Source: Glaciecola blandensis
GTDB lineage: Bacteria > Pseudomonadota > Gammaproteobacteria > Enterobacterales > Alteromonadaceae
Reading direction: 5' to 3'
Assembly: GCF_031846165.1 (NCBI RefSeq)
Contig: NZ_JAVRIE010000005.1
Coordinates: forward strand, 272,298 to 336,297
Length of the DNA stretch: 64,000 nt
Below, piece after piece: positions 17,177-25,498 of this stretch. How positions within the stretch are numbered: position 1 is the stretch's first letter; each line of letters opens with the position of its first letter. A model generated the notes under the pieces. The model was not told where the DNA came from. It saw only the letters and a list, made by a program, of their open reading frames with translations, and ran no database searches. A program made the position numbers and the translations under genes.

Positions 17177-18574
17177 CTATTGTGCTTCGACTAAGTGAAA
17201 TTGAGTCTGCCTACCATCCATATATTCTACTCTTTCGCCATCAAAGTAAGCATTTTCCTCGAGCATGATCCGGATTTCTTTACCCCATTCCTCGACGAAT
17301 GTAGCGGCGTTCAACTCAATGGAATAGGCTGTGTGGGCGTGCAATGGGTAATCGCCTTGAATGGGAACCCCACCCTGCGAGTCCCACATGCCTAAAGTTG
17401 TTCCCGCGGCATGGCCATGATAACCCAAAGGATGAGTGTAAATTGATGGCTTGATTCCCTCTGAAATAGCTTGCGCACGCGCTTCCTTCAGAACGGCATT
17501 ACCTGTTTTATCCAGTTCAAATAATGAGGTAAATATATCTTGTAGGCGATTCCCATTGGCTAATGCTTTTTTCAAATAATCAGGCGCATCAGTTTCGCCA
17601 TCATTTAACACATAGGCATGTTGTTGTTGATCCGTATTTAAGCGCAAGTAGGTGATACCAAAGTCCATATGTAACAAATCGCCTTTTTGCACAACCTGAG
17701 GGGCAGCGCGCTTACTGAATGCTTGAATATGATTGAACTTTTCTGGGTTTGCTCGCTGAATACTTACGCTAGGGTGAAACCAATTTGTAAGGGCCAATGA
17801 ACGGCTTTTGTCTCTGAGCCACCAAATAATATCTTCTGTTGTTGTTTCGCCGGGTTTGATAAAACCACTGGTGTAGGCTTCTTTTATAATCTGATGTCCA
17901 ATGCTCACAATAGTCGGATACAGTTCCATTTCAAGTTGTGTGCGTGTTTCGAGCCAAGCCAAGCTTAACATTTCGGCAGACACAACGCGTTCACGGTATT
18001 TTTCTCCGAGCTTCTCCATAAACGCAAGATATTCAGTCGCAGTGATGCCGTCTGCAAGGGCAAAATGTTCTGATTTATTAATACCGATTTTCTTAGGGTT
18101 GATTTGCTTAATAAGATCGACAAGACGCTGCCACTGATCTGGTTCGGCTTCTTTATCCCAGGCCTTTTTAAACAAGGTGTCAACTTGATAACGAGCAACA
18201 GCATAGCGCTCTAAATCCTTCCCTTCACCCGGATCAACAATCAGTAATATGGTGCGTCTACGAGCAGACAACCAAGTAGAAGGTAACATTGTTTTTAATA
18301 CTGGATCTTCATTGTATTCACGTGAAATGAGCAGCCACATATCGATACCCTCACGCCGCATTAAGGCGGGCAAGGTATTATTGAGTTTATCATTTAATAG
18401 CTTGTCGATAGTCTCAGCGCGTTCTCGCATTGGCATGATCAGCTCATAAGGACTCTGCACTTCAACTTCCTTGTGGGGGGCAGAGGTATTAGCCTGTGTG
18501 ATTTCGGCAAAAGCGAAGGAAGCTATTAACATCCCTAGTAGTAATGAAACCCTAGCATTATATACATTCAGCAT
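17177..18574 (-). CDS. Exported M24-family metallopeptidase (Xaa-Pro aminopeptidase-like)
   Basis: A 465-residue protein with a creatinase-like N-terminal domain and a pita-bread M24 domain. ATG 18574 is chosen because AAGGA lies 9 bases upstream; an open frame continues 20 codons further. A signal peptide (LLLGMLIASFAFAEITQA) suggests a periplasmic location. The five metal ligands of the family appear to be kept: Asp in HMDFGITY, Asp in LNTDQQQH, His in HPLGYHGHAAG, Glu in YSIELNA and Glu in IMLEENAY. It should trim peptides at Xaa-Pro or act as a dipeptidase. The spacing and sequence around the second Asp are unusual, so the exact substrate class is uncertain. Confidence 0.85.
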   Translation of the reverse strand: MLNVYNARVSLLLGMLIASFAFAEITQANTSAPHKEVEVQSPYELIMPMRERAETIDKLLNDKLNNTLPALMRREGIDMWLLISREYNEDPVLKTMLPSTWLSARRRTILLIVDPGEGKDLERYAVARYQVDTLFKKAWDKEAEPDQWQRLVDLIKQINPKKIGINKSEHFALADGITATEYLAFMEKLGEKYRERVVSAEMLSLAWLETRTQLEMELYPTIVSIGHQIIKEAYTSGFIKPGETTTEDIIWWLRDKSRSLALTNWFHPSVSIQRANPEKFNHIQAFSKRAAPQVVQKGDLLHMDFGITYLRLNTDQQQHAYVLNDGETDAPDYLKKALANGNRLQDIFTSLFELDKTGNAVLKEARAQAISEGIKPSIYTHPLGYHGHAAGTTLGMWDSQGGVPIQGDYPLHAHTAYSIELNAATFVEEWGKEIRIMLEENAYFDGERVEYMDGRQTQFHLVEAQ

Positions 18575-18752
18575 TAACAATATTCCTTTAAATGGAAAGC
18601 ACCATAGAGTCACGCATGTGTAGAAAAAAATCAAGACATGGCGTGGTTTAGCATGCTGTGGATTTGGGTGTCATTGATTTTATGAAGCGCTTTTGCAATA
18701 CGGAGAGCACGTTATTTCGTATAATAATTATCTGCAGCTAGCTTTAGAAACA

Positions 18753-18774
18753 GGGTTTACCGTTCAGTAAACCC
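18753..18774 (-). terminator. Hairpin after the alpha-amylase gene
   Basis: GGGTTTAC, loop CGTTCA, GTAAACCC: a perfect 8-bp stem starting 18 bp beyond the amylase stop. The T tract on the minus strand is weak (TGTTTCT). Probable terminator. Confidence 0.6.
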
Positions 18775-18791
18775 AAGTTCATTTGTCAGAC

Positions 18792-20879
18792 CTATAGTTT
18801 GAAGGTTTTACTCATTTCGTTTTCGCTACTGTCTTTCACAATCACTTTCAATTGTGTAACACCCTCTAATTGCTCTGGGAGCAACACTGCGCGATAAGGC
18901 GACGTATCATCGTTTGATAGGAACGTTTCAGCGCCGCTTTCATCCACAGCATAGAATGACACATCAGCTACCTGTAAAGCTTGTTGCGAACCAAAGCTCA
19001 AATTCACTGGCAAAAATACGCGCTCATTGTCAGTATATTTTTCACTCATTTTTACATCAAAAATTTCGCTGCCTTTGTGTACTTGGTCGGCCTTTAACAA
19101 AACGAAGCTGAGAGGCTCTATGGTGGTTGTAAGTGAGCCTTGATTTACCTTAGCGTTATTACCAAGCACGCTAGAATATGAAAGTGAATCGACGTTTAAA
19201 GCAACCTTTCGAGTTTCCGTATCCATATTGAAAATAGCTAAGTATTCACGCATTTCTTGTTTATCGATGCGAGAGAAAGCGACGATACGATTTTTGTTAT
19301 CAATCAAACGATTTTGGTGAATACCGGTGCGTAATGCTTGATGCTCACTTCTTACTTTAGCGAAGTTTTTAAGTGATTGATAAATTGGATGTTTCTGATC
19401 GAAATTATCATCGGCGGTAGTGCGTGATGTGCCAATGAGTAGGTTGTCGTTGTACTCTGCCACGAATGACGGATCCATATTTTCTCGTGCATCTACGTCT
19501 CCTCCGTCACCTGTAAAACCTTGTTCATCGCCATAATAAACGACTGGAATACCTCGGGACATATACATAAATGCATGACCTAATACCGAGCGTTGTAATT
19601 TCTCGGCCTTACTAGCATCCGCAAAACCTTGGTTGATAAACAGGCCCACACGACCAGCGTCATGGTTTCCTAAGAAATTCATTAACAAATCAGGTGAAGA
19701 GTCTGCATCACGATAATAGTCATCATTATCAAACAATTGACCGATACGATTCACATCTTTGTTATGGAAGAGCGCGTCTTTCACATTAAAATGAAAACTA
19801 AAATCAAGCACGCTAGGCAGCTTTCCTGCTGTCGTGAATTTACTCAATACTGCCGGGTTTCCATCATAGACTTCGCCAAAAATGTGAAAGTTTGGAATAC
19901 CGGATGATTTTGCATGTGCCACAATTGCTGGCCCAAAGGATTGCCAGAAACTAAGGTCGACATGTTTTACTGTATCAATACGAAAACCATCGGGTTTAAA
20001 TTCAGTAATGATGTTTTTGAATATTTCCGTCATCCCAGAAACGACTTCTGGGTTGGCTGTGTCAAGATCATCTAAACCAACAAAATCGCCATGCACTGCG
20101 CTTTCGCCTTGCCAGAAGCTATCCCCCTGATTGTTATAATATTTCGGATCGTTTAACCACTGAGGTACTTTAACGCCTTTCTCTTGGTCTAAAATAAACG
20201 GCGTGTAGGTATCGCCCGCAGCAACGTCAGCTTTTGACTTGTATTTGCAGCCAGGTTTGCCACTGATAAATGTGCCATCTTCGTTGTGGCATTCTTTGTA
20301 TTTAATTACGTCGGCAGTATGATTGGTGATAATATCGAAAAAGACTTTGATTCCGCGCTCATGTGCGGCATCGATCAAGCTTCGAAGATCTTCGTTCGTG
20401 CCAAAATGCGGATCAATTTCGGTAAAGTCAATTACCCAATAACCATGATGGCCAAAACCATCACTTTGAACCGCTTTGTTACGCAATAAGGGCGTCATCC
20501 ATATTGCCGTTACGCCCATGTCTTGTATGTAGTCTAGTTTAGCTTCAACGCCGCGCATGTCTCCGCCGTTAAAAGCCCACTTGGAAGTATTATCGAAACC
20601 GCCGTATGAAATTGGGCGAGTCGGATCACCTTGATCATTGTCTGGATTACCATTATGGAAACGATCTGGCATCACAAAATAGAAAATGTCGTCACGAATA
20701 TCCCGCGTGAGATATTCTGCCGTCGCCGTGTTTTCTTCTTCAGCCGTTTTGCCACTATCAGGCATTTCATTTTTAGCTGCACCACAAGCACTCAAGCCCA
20801 TTACAATTGAGCTGACGAGCAAGGCTTTACCCAAGAGAGGGCGAAGACTGTTTGACCAAAGCGCGCGCGAATTTTTCAT
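18792..20879 (-). CDS. Lipoprotein alpha-amylase, GH13 family
   Basis: A 695-residue glycoside hydrolase that should cut alpha-1,4 glucans at the cell surface or in the periplasm. The signal peptide ends in the lipobox GLSAC (Cys32). The TIM barrel shows the four GH13 regions: DIITNHTAD, the nucleophile Asp302 in DGFRIDTVKH, the acid/base Glu336 in FGEVYDG and Asp407 in FLGNHDAGR. A beta-sandwich C domain and a further domain of about 90 residues (about 605-695) follow. No maltose regulator or transporter is adjacent. Possible products range from maltodextrins to cyclodextrins; motifs alone do not separate these. Confidence 0.92.
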   Translation of the reverse strand: MKNSRALWSNSLRPLLGKALLVSSIVMGLSACGAAKNEMPDSGKTAEEENTATAEYLTRDIRDDIFYFVMPDRFHNGNPDNDQGDPTRPISYGGFDNTSKWAFNGGDMRGVEAKLDYIQDMGVTAIWMTPLLRNKAVQSDGFGHHGYWVIDFTEIDPHFGTNEDLRSLIDAAHERGIKVFFDIITNHTADVIKYKECHNEDGTFISGKPGCKYKSKADVAAGDTYTPFILDQEKGVKVPQWLNDPKYYNNQGDSFWQGESAVHGDFVGLDDLDTANPEVVSGMTEIFKNIITEFKPDGFRIDTVKHVDLSFWQSFGPAIVAHAKSSGIPNFHIFGEVYDGNPAVLSKFTTAGKLPSVLDFSFHFNVKDALFHNKDVNRIGQLFDNDDYYRDADSSPDLLMNFLGNHDAGRVGLFINQGFADASKAEKLQRSVLGHAFMYMSRGIPVVYYGDEQGFTGDGGDVDARENMDPSFVAEYNDNLLIGTSRTTADDNFDQKHPIYQSLKNFAKVRSEHQALRTGIHQNRLIDNKNRIVAFSRIDKQEMREYLAIFNMDTETRKVALNVDSLSYSSVLGNNAKVNQGSLTTTIEPLSFVLLKADQVHKGSEIFDVKMSEKYTDNERVFLPVNLSFGSQQALQVADVSFYAVDESGAETFLSNDDTSPYRAVLLPEQLEGVTQLKVIVKDSSENEMSKTFKL

Positions 20880-20948
20880 AATCTATCTCGTTTTTTATGG
20901 TTCTTTTAGTTGATCAAGGGAGCACATTTTTACCTAGGGTAATCTCGC

Positions 20949-21920
20949 CTATGGAATTTCGTGTCCTCGGGCTTTTTCGAATAGCTGATACCAGTCTTCT
21001 CGACTCAGATTGACCTTACCGGCTTTCGTGCATTCAATAATCCTATCAGTGTTAGTGGTGCCTATGACTGGTTGGATATTTACCGGGTGCTTCATTAGCC
21101 ATGCTAAAACGATGGCATTAGCATTACTTGAGTAGCGATTGGCTAGCTGACAGACTAGCTTGCTTGTTGCCAATTCAGCCTCGGTCGGTGAGTCACTACC
21201 ATTACCGGAGTATTTCCCTTGAGCGAGGGAACCCCATGCTTGCAATTGCATATTTTGCTGTTCACAAAACTCCAGCGTACCCCGTGGAAAGCCGCTGCTG
21301 CAGCCCTCTTTCATATTCGTGGTAATTGTTTCTTCGACAAAATCAGCATGTTCTAAGCTCATCTGCAATTGGTTTGCAATAATGGGTACTGTCGTCGCCG
21401 ATTGTAACCATGCAATTTGTGCGGCATGCATATTCGATACAGCAAGATGACTAAATTTACCTTGTTTGTGTAACTTGTTAAGTGCTTCTGCAGTATCGTC
21501 CAGATCCATAAGTGGGTCGGGGCGGTGTAAGAATAGAATATCGACATTTTCGCTTTGTAAGCGTTTCAAACTGTTGTTTAAGGCTTTCGTAATCCATTCT
21601 GGTGACAGATCATATTGTTTAACTTCGTGTGTTGGCGTGAGCTTAATACCAACTTTGGTTTGTAAGATCATTTGCTTACGTAGTGATGGCATCGACTTCA
21701 GAACTTGTCCGAAAACTTCTTCCGATTTTCCAAAAGTATAGATATCAGCTAGGTCGAAGACATTAATTTTGTGTGCCAGGCATGTTTCAACGATCGCCGT
21801 CGCTTCCTTAATATCGCTGTCGCTCACGCTATTGTTGTTCCAACCGCCACCCAAATTCATGCAACCGTAGACAAGTTGACTAGCTTGAGGGTAATAATCG
21901 TGAATAGGTAATTCGGTCAT
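20949..21920 (-). CDS. Aldo/keto reductase
   Basis: A 323-residue NADPH-dependent oxidoreductase of the AKR superfamily, similar to E. coli YdhF. The catalytic tetrad is visible: Asp and Tyr in FDLADIYTFGKSE, Lys in LQTKVGIKL and His in FLHRPDPL. The cofactor-binding C-terminal stretch IQPVIGTTNTDRI is present. It is cytoplasmic with no signal peptide. It lies 70 bp upstream of the amylase on the same strand, which may be chance or a loose sugar-metabolism link. The substrate is unknown. Confidence 0.9.
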   Translation of the reverse strand: MTELPIHDYYPQASQLVYGCMNLGGGWNNNSVSDSDIKEATAIVETCLAHKINVFDLADIYTFGKSEEVFGQVLKSMPSLRKQMILQTKVGIKLTPTHEVKQYDLSPEWITKALNNSLKRLQSENVDILFLHRPDPLMDLDDTAEALNKLHKQGKFSHLAVSNMHAAQIAWLQSATTVPIIANQLQMSLEHADFVEETITTNMKEGCSSGFPRGTLEFCEQQNMQLQAWGSLAQGKYSGNGSDSPTEAELATSKLVCQLANRYSSNANAIVLAWLMKHPVNIQPVIGTTNTDRIIECTKAGKVNLSREDWYQLFEKARGHEIP

Positions 21921-22383
21921 TGTTCGCTCTCAGTATTTCGTTAAATAAATGTAACAGGAATTCAGCGTATCTTAGAATGAATACGTATGCGTAGCGAATG
22001 CTAGGCAGCAAAGCTGAAATAAGACTGACAAGTGTAAAGATTTAGTACTCAAGTACAAGATATCTATCTTATTTAGTAGTGTGACGGTAACGTGATAATT
22101 TCGTTATGAAAAAATTAAAGATCAGTGAATGCAGCTGTTATATGCTAGTTATCTTGATTTTACGCAATAATAATTCAGCTTTTCGCTGTTTTTGCGCGAA
22201 TTATAATAAAAATGAAATAATTTATAGTAACCTAAGGTCTACAATGAGAGCTGGTTAAGACCTCGTATTTGCGATAAATGTGAAACACCACTAGTATATC
22301 GAACATTGATTGTTTGTAGCTCTAGTATTCTGAAGAAGTGTTAGCACGGTAACAAACGAAAAAGAAAAACGATAAGGGTAAAC
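21921..22383. other. 463-bp intergenic region without a recognised gene
   Basis: AT-rich spacer between the divergent aldo/keto reductase and DinB-like genes. I see no tRNA, no strong hairpin and no repeat of more than a few bases. AAGGG lies 5 bases before the DinB-like ATG. It must hold the two divergent promoters, but none stands out. Confidence 0.6.
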
Positions 22384-22890
22384 ATGTCAAACAGTTACGT
22401 CGATGTAGTAGAGCAAGCAATCAGTTTACTGGATGACATTAGTCTCACTGATTATCAAGCCTCTCTGAAGCCTCATTTCTCGAGTAGTATCGGTGCTCAC
22501 ATTCGACATATTGTTGACCATTTTCTAGCGATTGTTGATGCCGCTGACAGCGGTGAAATTAACTACAACAAACGAAATCGTCATGGTGAGGTTGAGCAGT
22601 TTCCGCAGAAAGCGATCGCGAGACTAGAAGAAATCAGTACATGGTTAGCCGATACCTGCAGTCACACATTATTAAATCGCAAAGTCAAAGTGACAACCGA
22701 GATTGATATCAGTCATACAAAGTCAACGACGTGCGAATCCACTTTAGAGCGCGAACTGGTTTTTGTCGCAAGTCATGCCATTCATCACTATGCTCTGATT
22801 CGTATTATTCGCAATATGCAGGGTAAAGAGCTTCCTGAGTTCTTTGGATATGCTCCTGCAACAATTACGCATTTAAATCAAAGTGCATAA
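22384..22890 (+). CDS. DinB-like four-helix metal-binding protein
   Basis: A 168-residue soluble protein. Its first histidine cluster GAHIRHIVDHF and its last VASHAIHHYALIR are spaced as in DinB/YfiT-fold proteins, which bind a divalent metal with three His residues. The family includes thiol-dependent transferases and stress-induced proteins; this member has no assigned reaction. AAGGG sits five bases before the ATG. The PhnA-like gene starts 80 bp later on the same strand. No LexA box is evident upstream, so SOS control should not be assumed. Confidence 0.75.
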   Translation: MSNSYVDVVEQAISLLDDISLTDYQASLKPHFSSSIGAHIRHIVDHFLAIVDAADSGEINYNKRNRHGEVEQFPQKAIARLEEISTWLADTCSHTLLNRKVKVTTEIDISHTKSTTCESTLERELVFVASHAIHHYALIRIIRNMQGKELPEFFGYAPATITHLNQSA

Positions 22891-22970
22891 ACAAATATAA
22901 ATCCACATTATTTTTGTGTGTTTGCGTGTTATTATGCGCGCAAATTCACAATGACTGCTCTAACTACATT

Positions 22971-23534
22971 ATGTCCATCGAAACAACCTTACATGCTCGA
23001 AGCAATGAAAAGTGCGAGCTATGTGCCAGCACTAGTGACCTTTCTGTATATCCATTGCCACATTCTCCTGATGAAACAGCCAACTGCGCAGTGCTTGTAT
23101 GTGGACATTGTTTGTCACAAATCACAGCAAGCGAAGACTTAGATTATACCCACTGGCGTTGTCTGAATGATGCGATGTGGTCAACAGTACCTGCTGTGCA
23201 AGTGCTTGCGTATCGGATGCTGCATAAATGTAATTCTGAAACATGGGCGCAAGATGCGCTTGATATGATTTATTTAGAGGAAGACACCAAAGCTTGGGCC
23301 GATGCTGGTGTGGCAGATGATCAAGAGCCAACTCTAGATGTTAACGGTGTTGCTTTATCGGCCGGTGATTCGGTAACCATTATCAAGGACCTTGACGTTA
23401 AAGGTGCTAACTTTACCGCTAAGCGCGGCACACCAGTGCGTAATATTGGTTTGAGTGACAACCCTCTGCATATTGAAGGCAAAGTAAATGGGCAGCGGAT
23501 TGTGATTATTGCGGCCTACACGAAAAAGAACTAA
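22971..23534 (+). CDS. PhnA/YjdM family zinc-ribbon protein
   Basis: A 187-residue protein with an N-terminal zinc ribbon (CELCAS and CGHC pairs) and a C-terminal PhnA domain of SH3-like form (LSAGDSVTIIKDLDVKG, KRGTPVRNIGLSDNP, IEGKVNGQRIVI). Despite the old phosphonate name, YjdM-type proteins have no proven phosphonoacetate hydrolase activity. ATG 22971 is chosen because homologues start near the MSIETTLHARSNEKC sequence; the open frame extends 19 codons upstream with an atypical Cys-rich leader. No clear ribosome binding site precedes either start. Confidence 0.85.
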   Translation: MSIETTLHARSNEKCELCASTSDLSVYPLPHSPDETANCAVLVCGHCLSQITASEDLDYTHWRCLNDAMWSTVPAVQVLAYRMLHKCNSETWAQDALDMIYLEEDTKAWADAGVADDQEPTLDVNGVALSAGDSVTIIKDLDVKGANFTAKRGTPVRNIGLSDNPLHIEGKVNGQRIVIIAAYTKKN

Positions 23535-23539
23535 GCGAA

Positions 23540-25303
23540 CTACGAAGCTTGCCAATCTCGATAAGCTTCGTACTCCTCACCCACATATAACTTCAATAAT
23601 TTTTCAGGCGCACTCGGGAAGTGAACACTTAGCAGTAACCCTGGCGTATGATTGAAGCTGGTATCGATACCTAAAGCATGAAACTTGCCACCCATTTTTA
23701 AGTATTGTCTGGCGAGCACCGGCACATCTTTTCCATCACTTTCAATGCTACTTAAAAAGCTGGTGAGTTGATCTCGAAGCTCAATTTCTTCAGCAAGTTC
23801 ATCAATTTCGACATGACTGTCAAATTCAAATTGATTGTGCGCGCTCACCTGAGATGCACTTTCATTGTCAATATAGGCCTGCTCTATCAGCTTTACGCTT
23901 CGCGGATCGAAAAGCTTACTGATAGAGACCGTTCCATACAATGTGCGGTATTGTGGAAATTTTGCGGCGAATCGGCCAATTCCTTTCCAGAGCAAGAGTA
24001 AGCCTTGATATGAACCTTGCATCTCGGGGATCAAAAATGAGCGTCCCATTTCCATACATGGACCTTGTTGATTAGCAAAGCTAGATTTGAACTTGAACAT
24101 CTTATGTAAATACAAACCTGCTATACCGTCCTTCTCCATGAGCTTGTCACTCAGCCCCATACGATAAGCACCGACAATTTTCTGTTGTTCATTATCAATG
24201 ATAAATAAATGTGTGTAGGTTGCATCGTAGTGGTCGGTATCAAGTGGCTGGCCACTACCCTCATTATGCATGCGAAACACTATTTCACGTAAGCGAGCAA
24301 TTTCCTGAACGATTAGAGGGAGTTGTGATTGATAACCATAGTAAACAGAGTAACCTTTGTTGGTGAGGAGTAATTGGTCTGAAGGCAAGGCTTGAAGCTC
24401 TGTCAGCAATTGATGTTTATCTATTTCTTCAATAATAGGTAGCTGTTCGGTTATTTTATCTGCTGGCCATTCATAGCGCCATCTATTGTCTTGCGCGTAA
24501 CTCAATGCTCGGCAAAGTTTTGCTTTCTGCTCGTAATTCAGGTCTCGTGAGATTTGTTTTTCTTTAATCGCATTGCCGCAAGAAACCTGAATCGTTGCCC
24601 CAGTTTTGTTCAGTAACTCTCTTCCTAAAAAAAGCATACGTAATTTGAAGTAAAGCTTCTCAATACGATAAAACGCTGGGCTATTAAAGCCATTCACAAA
24701 AACAGGAACGTACTGACATTGATCAATGCTCACGAGTCTTCCTACTAGTTTATTCCAAGTGTGCTCGCTAATACCTGCTTTTGCTTTTTGATAATAAGAC
24801 ACTTTGCCAGCGGGAAAGATAAGCAGTGCACCTTGTGCGTTTACGTGCTTCATACATTGGCGTAAAGAAGGGCCGTTTTTGGGATCATTGGGCGACAGTG
24901 GATTCGTAAAAATAAAGTAGTCTGACAGTTCTTTGAAAATACCTAAGCCTTTATTTGCAAGAACTTTGAGGTCAGGGCGAACTTCACCAATTAAACGGGC
25001 CAGTATCACACCCTCTATTCCACCGAAAGGATGATTGCTAGCAATCACCACAGGACCCGATTTAGGAATGTTGCTCTGCAGCGCTTCAATCCCTTGTATA
25101 TCCAATTCAAGTAACTCAATTAAGCGATCAGAGAACGACTCCTTGCTTAAACCCTGCATTTTATGTTGTTGATATAGGGCATTCATTTTTTTTACCCCAA
25201 GTATTCGATCCAATGCCCAAATTAAGGCTTTTTTGGCGGGGCTAGGGTTGGGCATAATGTTACGGATACTAATCGAATGCTGCATGAAGATATTCTTTAC
25301 CAA
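23540..25303 (-). CDS. olsF: Bifunctional acyltransferase, OlsF-type ornithine lipid synthase
   Basis: A 587-residue fusion. The N-terminal half is a PlsC/OlsA-like O-acyltransferase with VIASNHPFGGIEG (His91) and FPAGKVSYY. The C-terminal half (about 300-587) is an OlsB-like N-acyltransferase of GNAT type with THLFIIDNEQQKIVGAYRMG and CMEMGRSFLIPEMQG. This order is that of OlsF, which makes lyso-ornithine lipid and then ornithine lipid, a phosphorus-free membrane lipid. Such genes are often induced at low phosphate; no clear Pho box was located. An alternative name is a hemolysin-like acyltransferase. It converges with the PhnA gene 5 bp away. Confidence 0.82.
   Translation of the reverse strand: MVKNIFMQHSISIRNIMPNPSPAKKALIWALDRILGVKKMNALYQQHKMQGLSKESFSDRLIELLELDIQGIEALQSNIPKSGPVVIASNHPFGGIEGVILARLIGEVRPDLKVLANKGLGIFKELSDYFIFTNPLSPNDPKNGPSLRQCMKHVNAQGALLIFPAGKVSYYQKAKAGISEHTWNKLVGRLVSIDQCQYVPVFVNGFNSPAFYRIEKLYFKLRMLFLGRELLNKTGATIQVSCGNAIKEKQISRDLNYEQKAKLCRALSYAQDNRWRYEWPADKITEQLPIIEEIDKHQLLTELQALPSDQLLLTNKGYSVYYGYQSQLPLIVQEIARLREIVFRMHNEGSGQPLDTDHYDATYTHLFIIDNEQQKIVGAYRMGLSDKLMEKDGIAGLYLHKMFKFKSSFANQQGPCMEMGRSFLIPEMQGSYQGLLLLWKGIGRFAAKFPQYRTLYGTVSISKLFDPRSVKLIEQAYIDNESASQVSAHNQFEFDSHVEIDELAEEIELRDQLTSFLSSIESDGKDVPVLARQYLKMGGKFHALGIDTSFNHTPGLLLSVHFPSAPEKLLKLYVGEEYEAYRDWQAS
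23541..23572. terminator. Palindrome in the olsF 3' end, facing the PhnA gene
   Basis: TACGAAGCTT, 12 bases, AAGCTTCGTA: a perfect 10-bp dyad starting 7 bp after the PhnA stop and lying inside the last codons of olsF. It could serve as a two-way terminator for the convergent pair. No T tract follows. Confidence 0.45.
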
Positions 25304-25498
25304 GGTCTAAATATGTAAAATAGGTTTGAGTCTGATGACTTGTCTCTAAAAGACCAAGATTAGCGGTTTTTCTTTCATTTTGCTACGTAATAAATAGCAG
25401 TGTGCACGCTATTCAAAGCAGATAATCGAGTGAGGGAATACATTTATATTTCGGCTTGGGGTATCATCTATGCAAAGCAAAACAACGATTTGGGCAAC

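Noticed and set aside
21921..22383. Riboswitch or small RNA in the 463-bp spacer
   Set aside because: No stable paired structure or T-tract terminator could be recognised by eye.
22384..22890. SOS-controlled dinB
   Set aside because: The protein is of the DinB/YfiT metal-binding fold and not DNA polymerase IV, and I saw no LexA box upstream.
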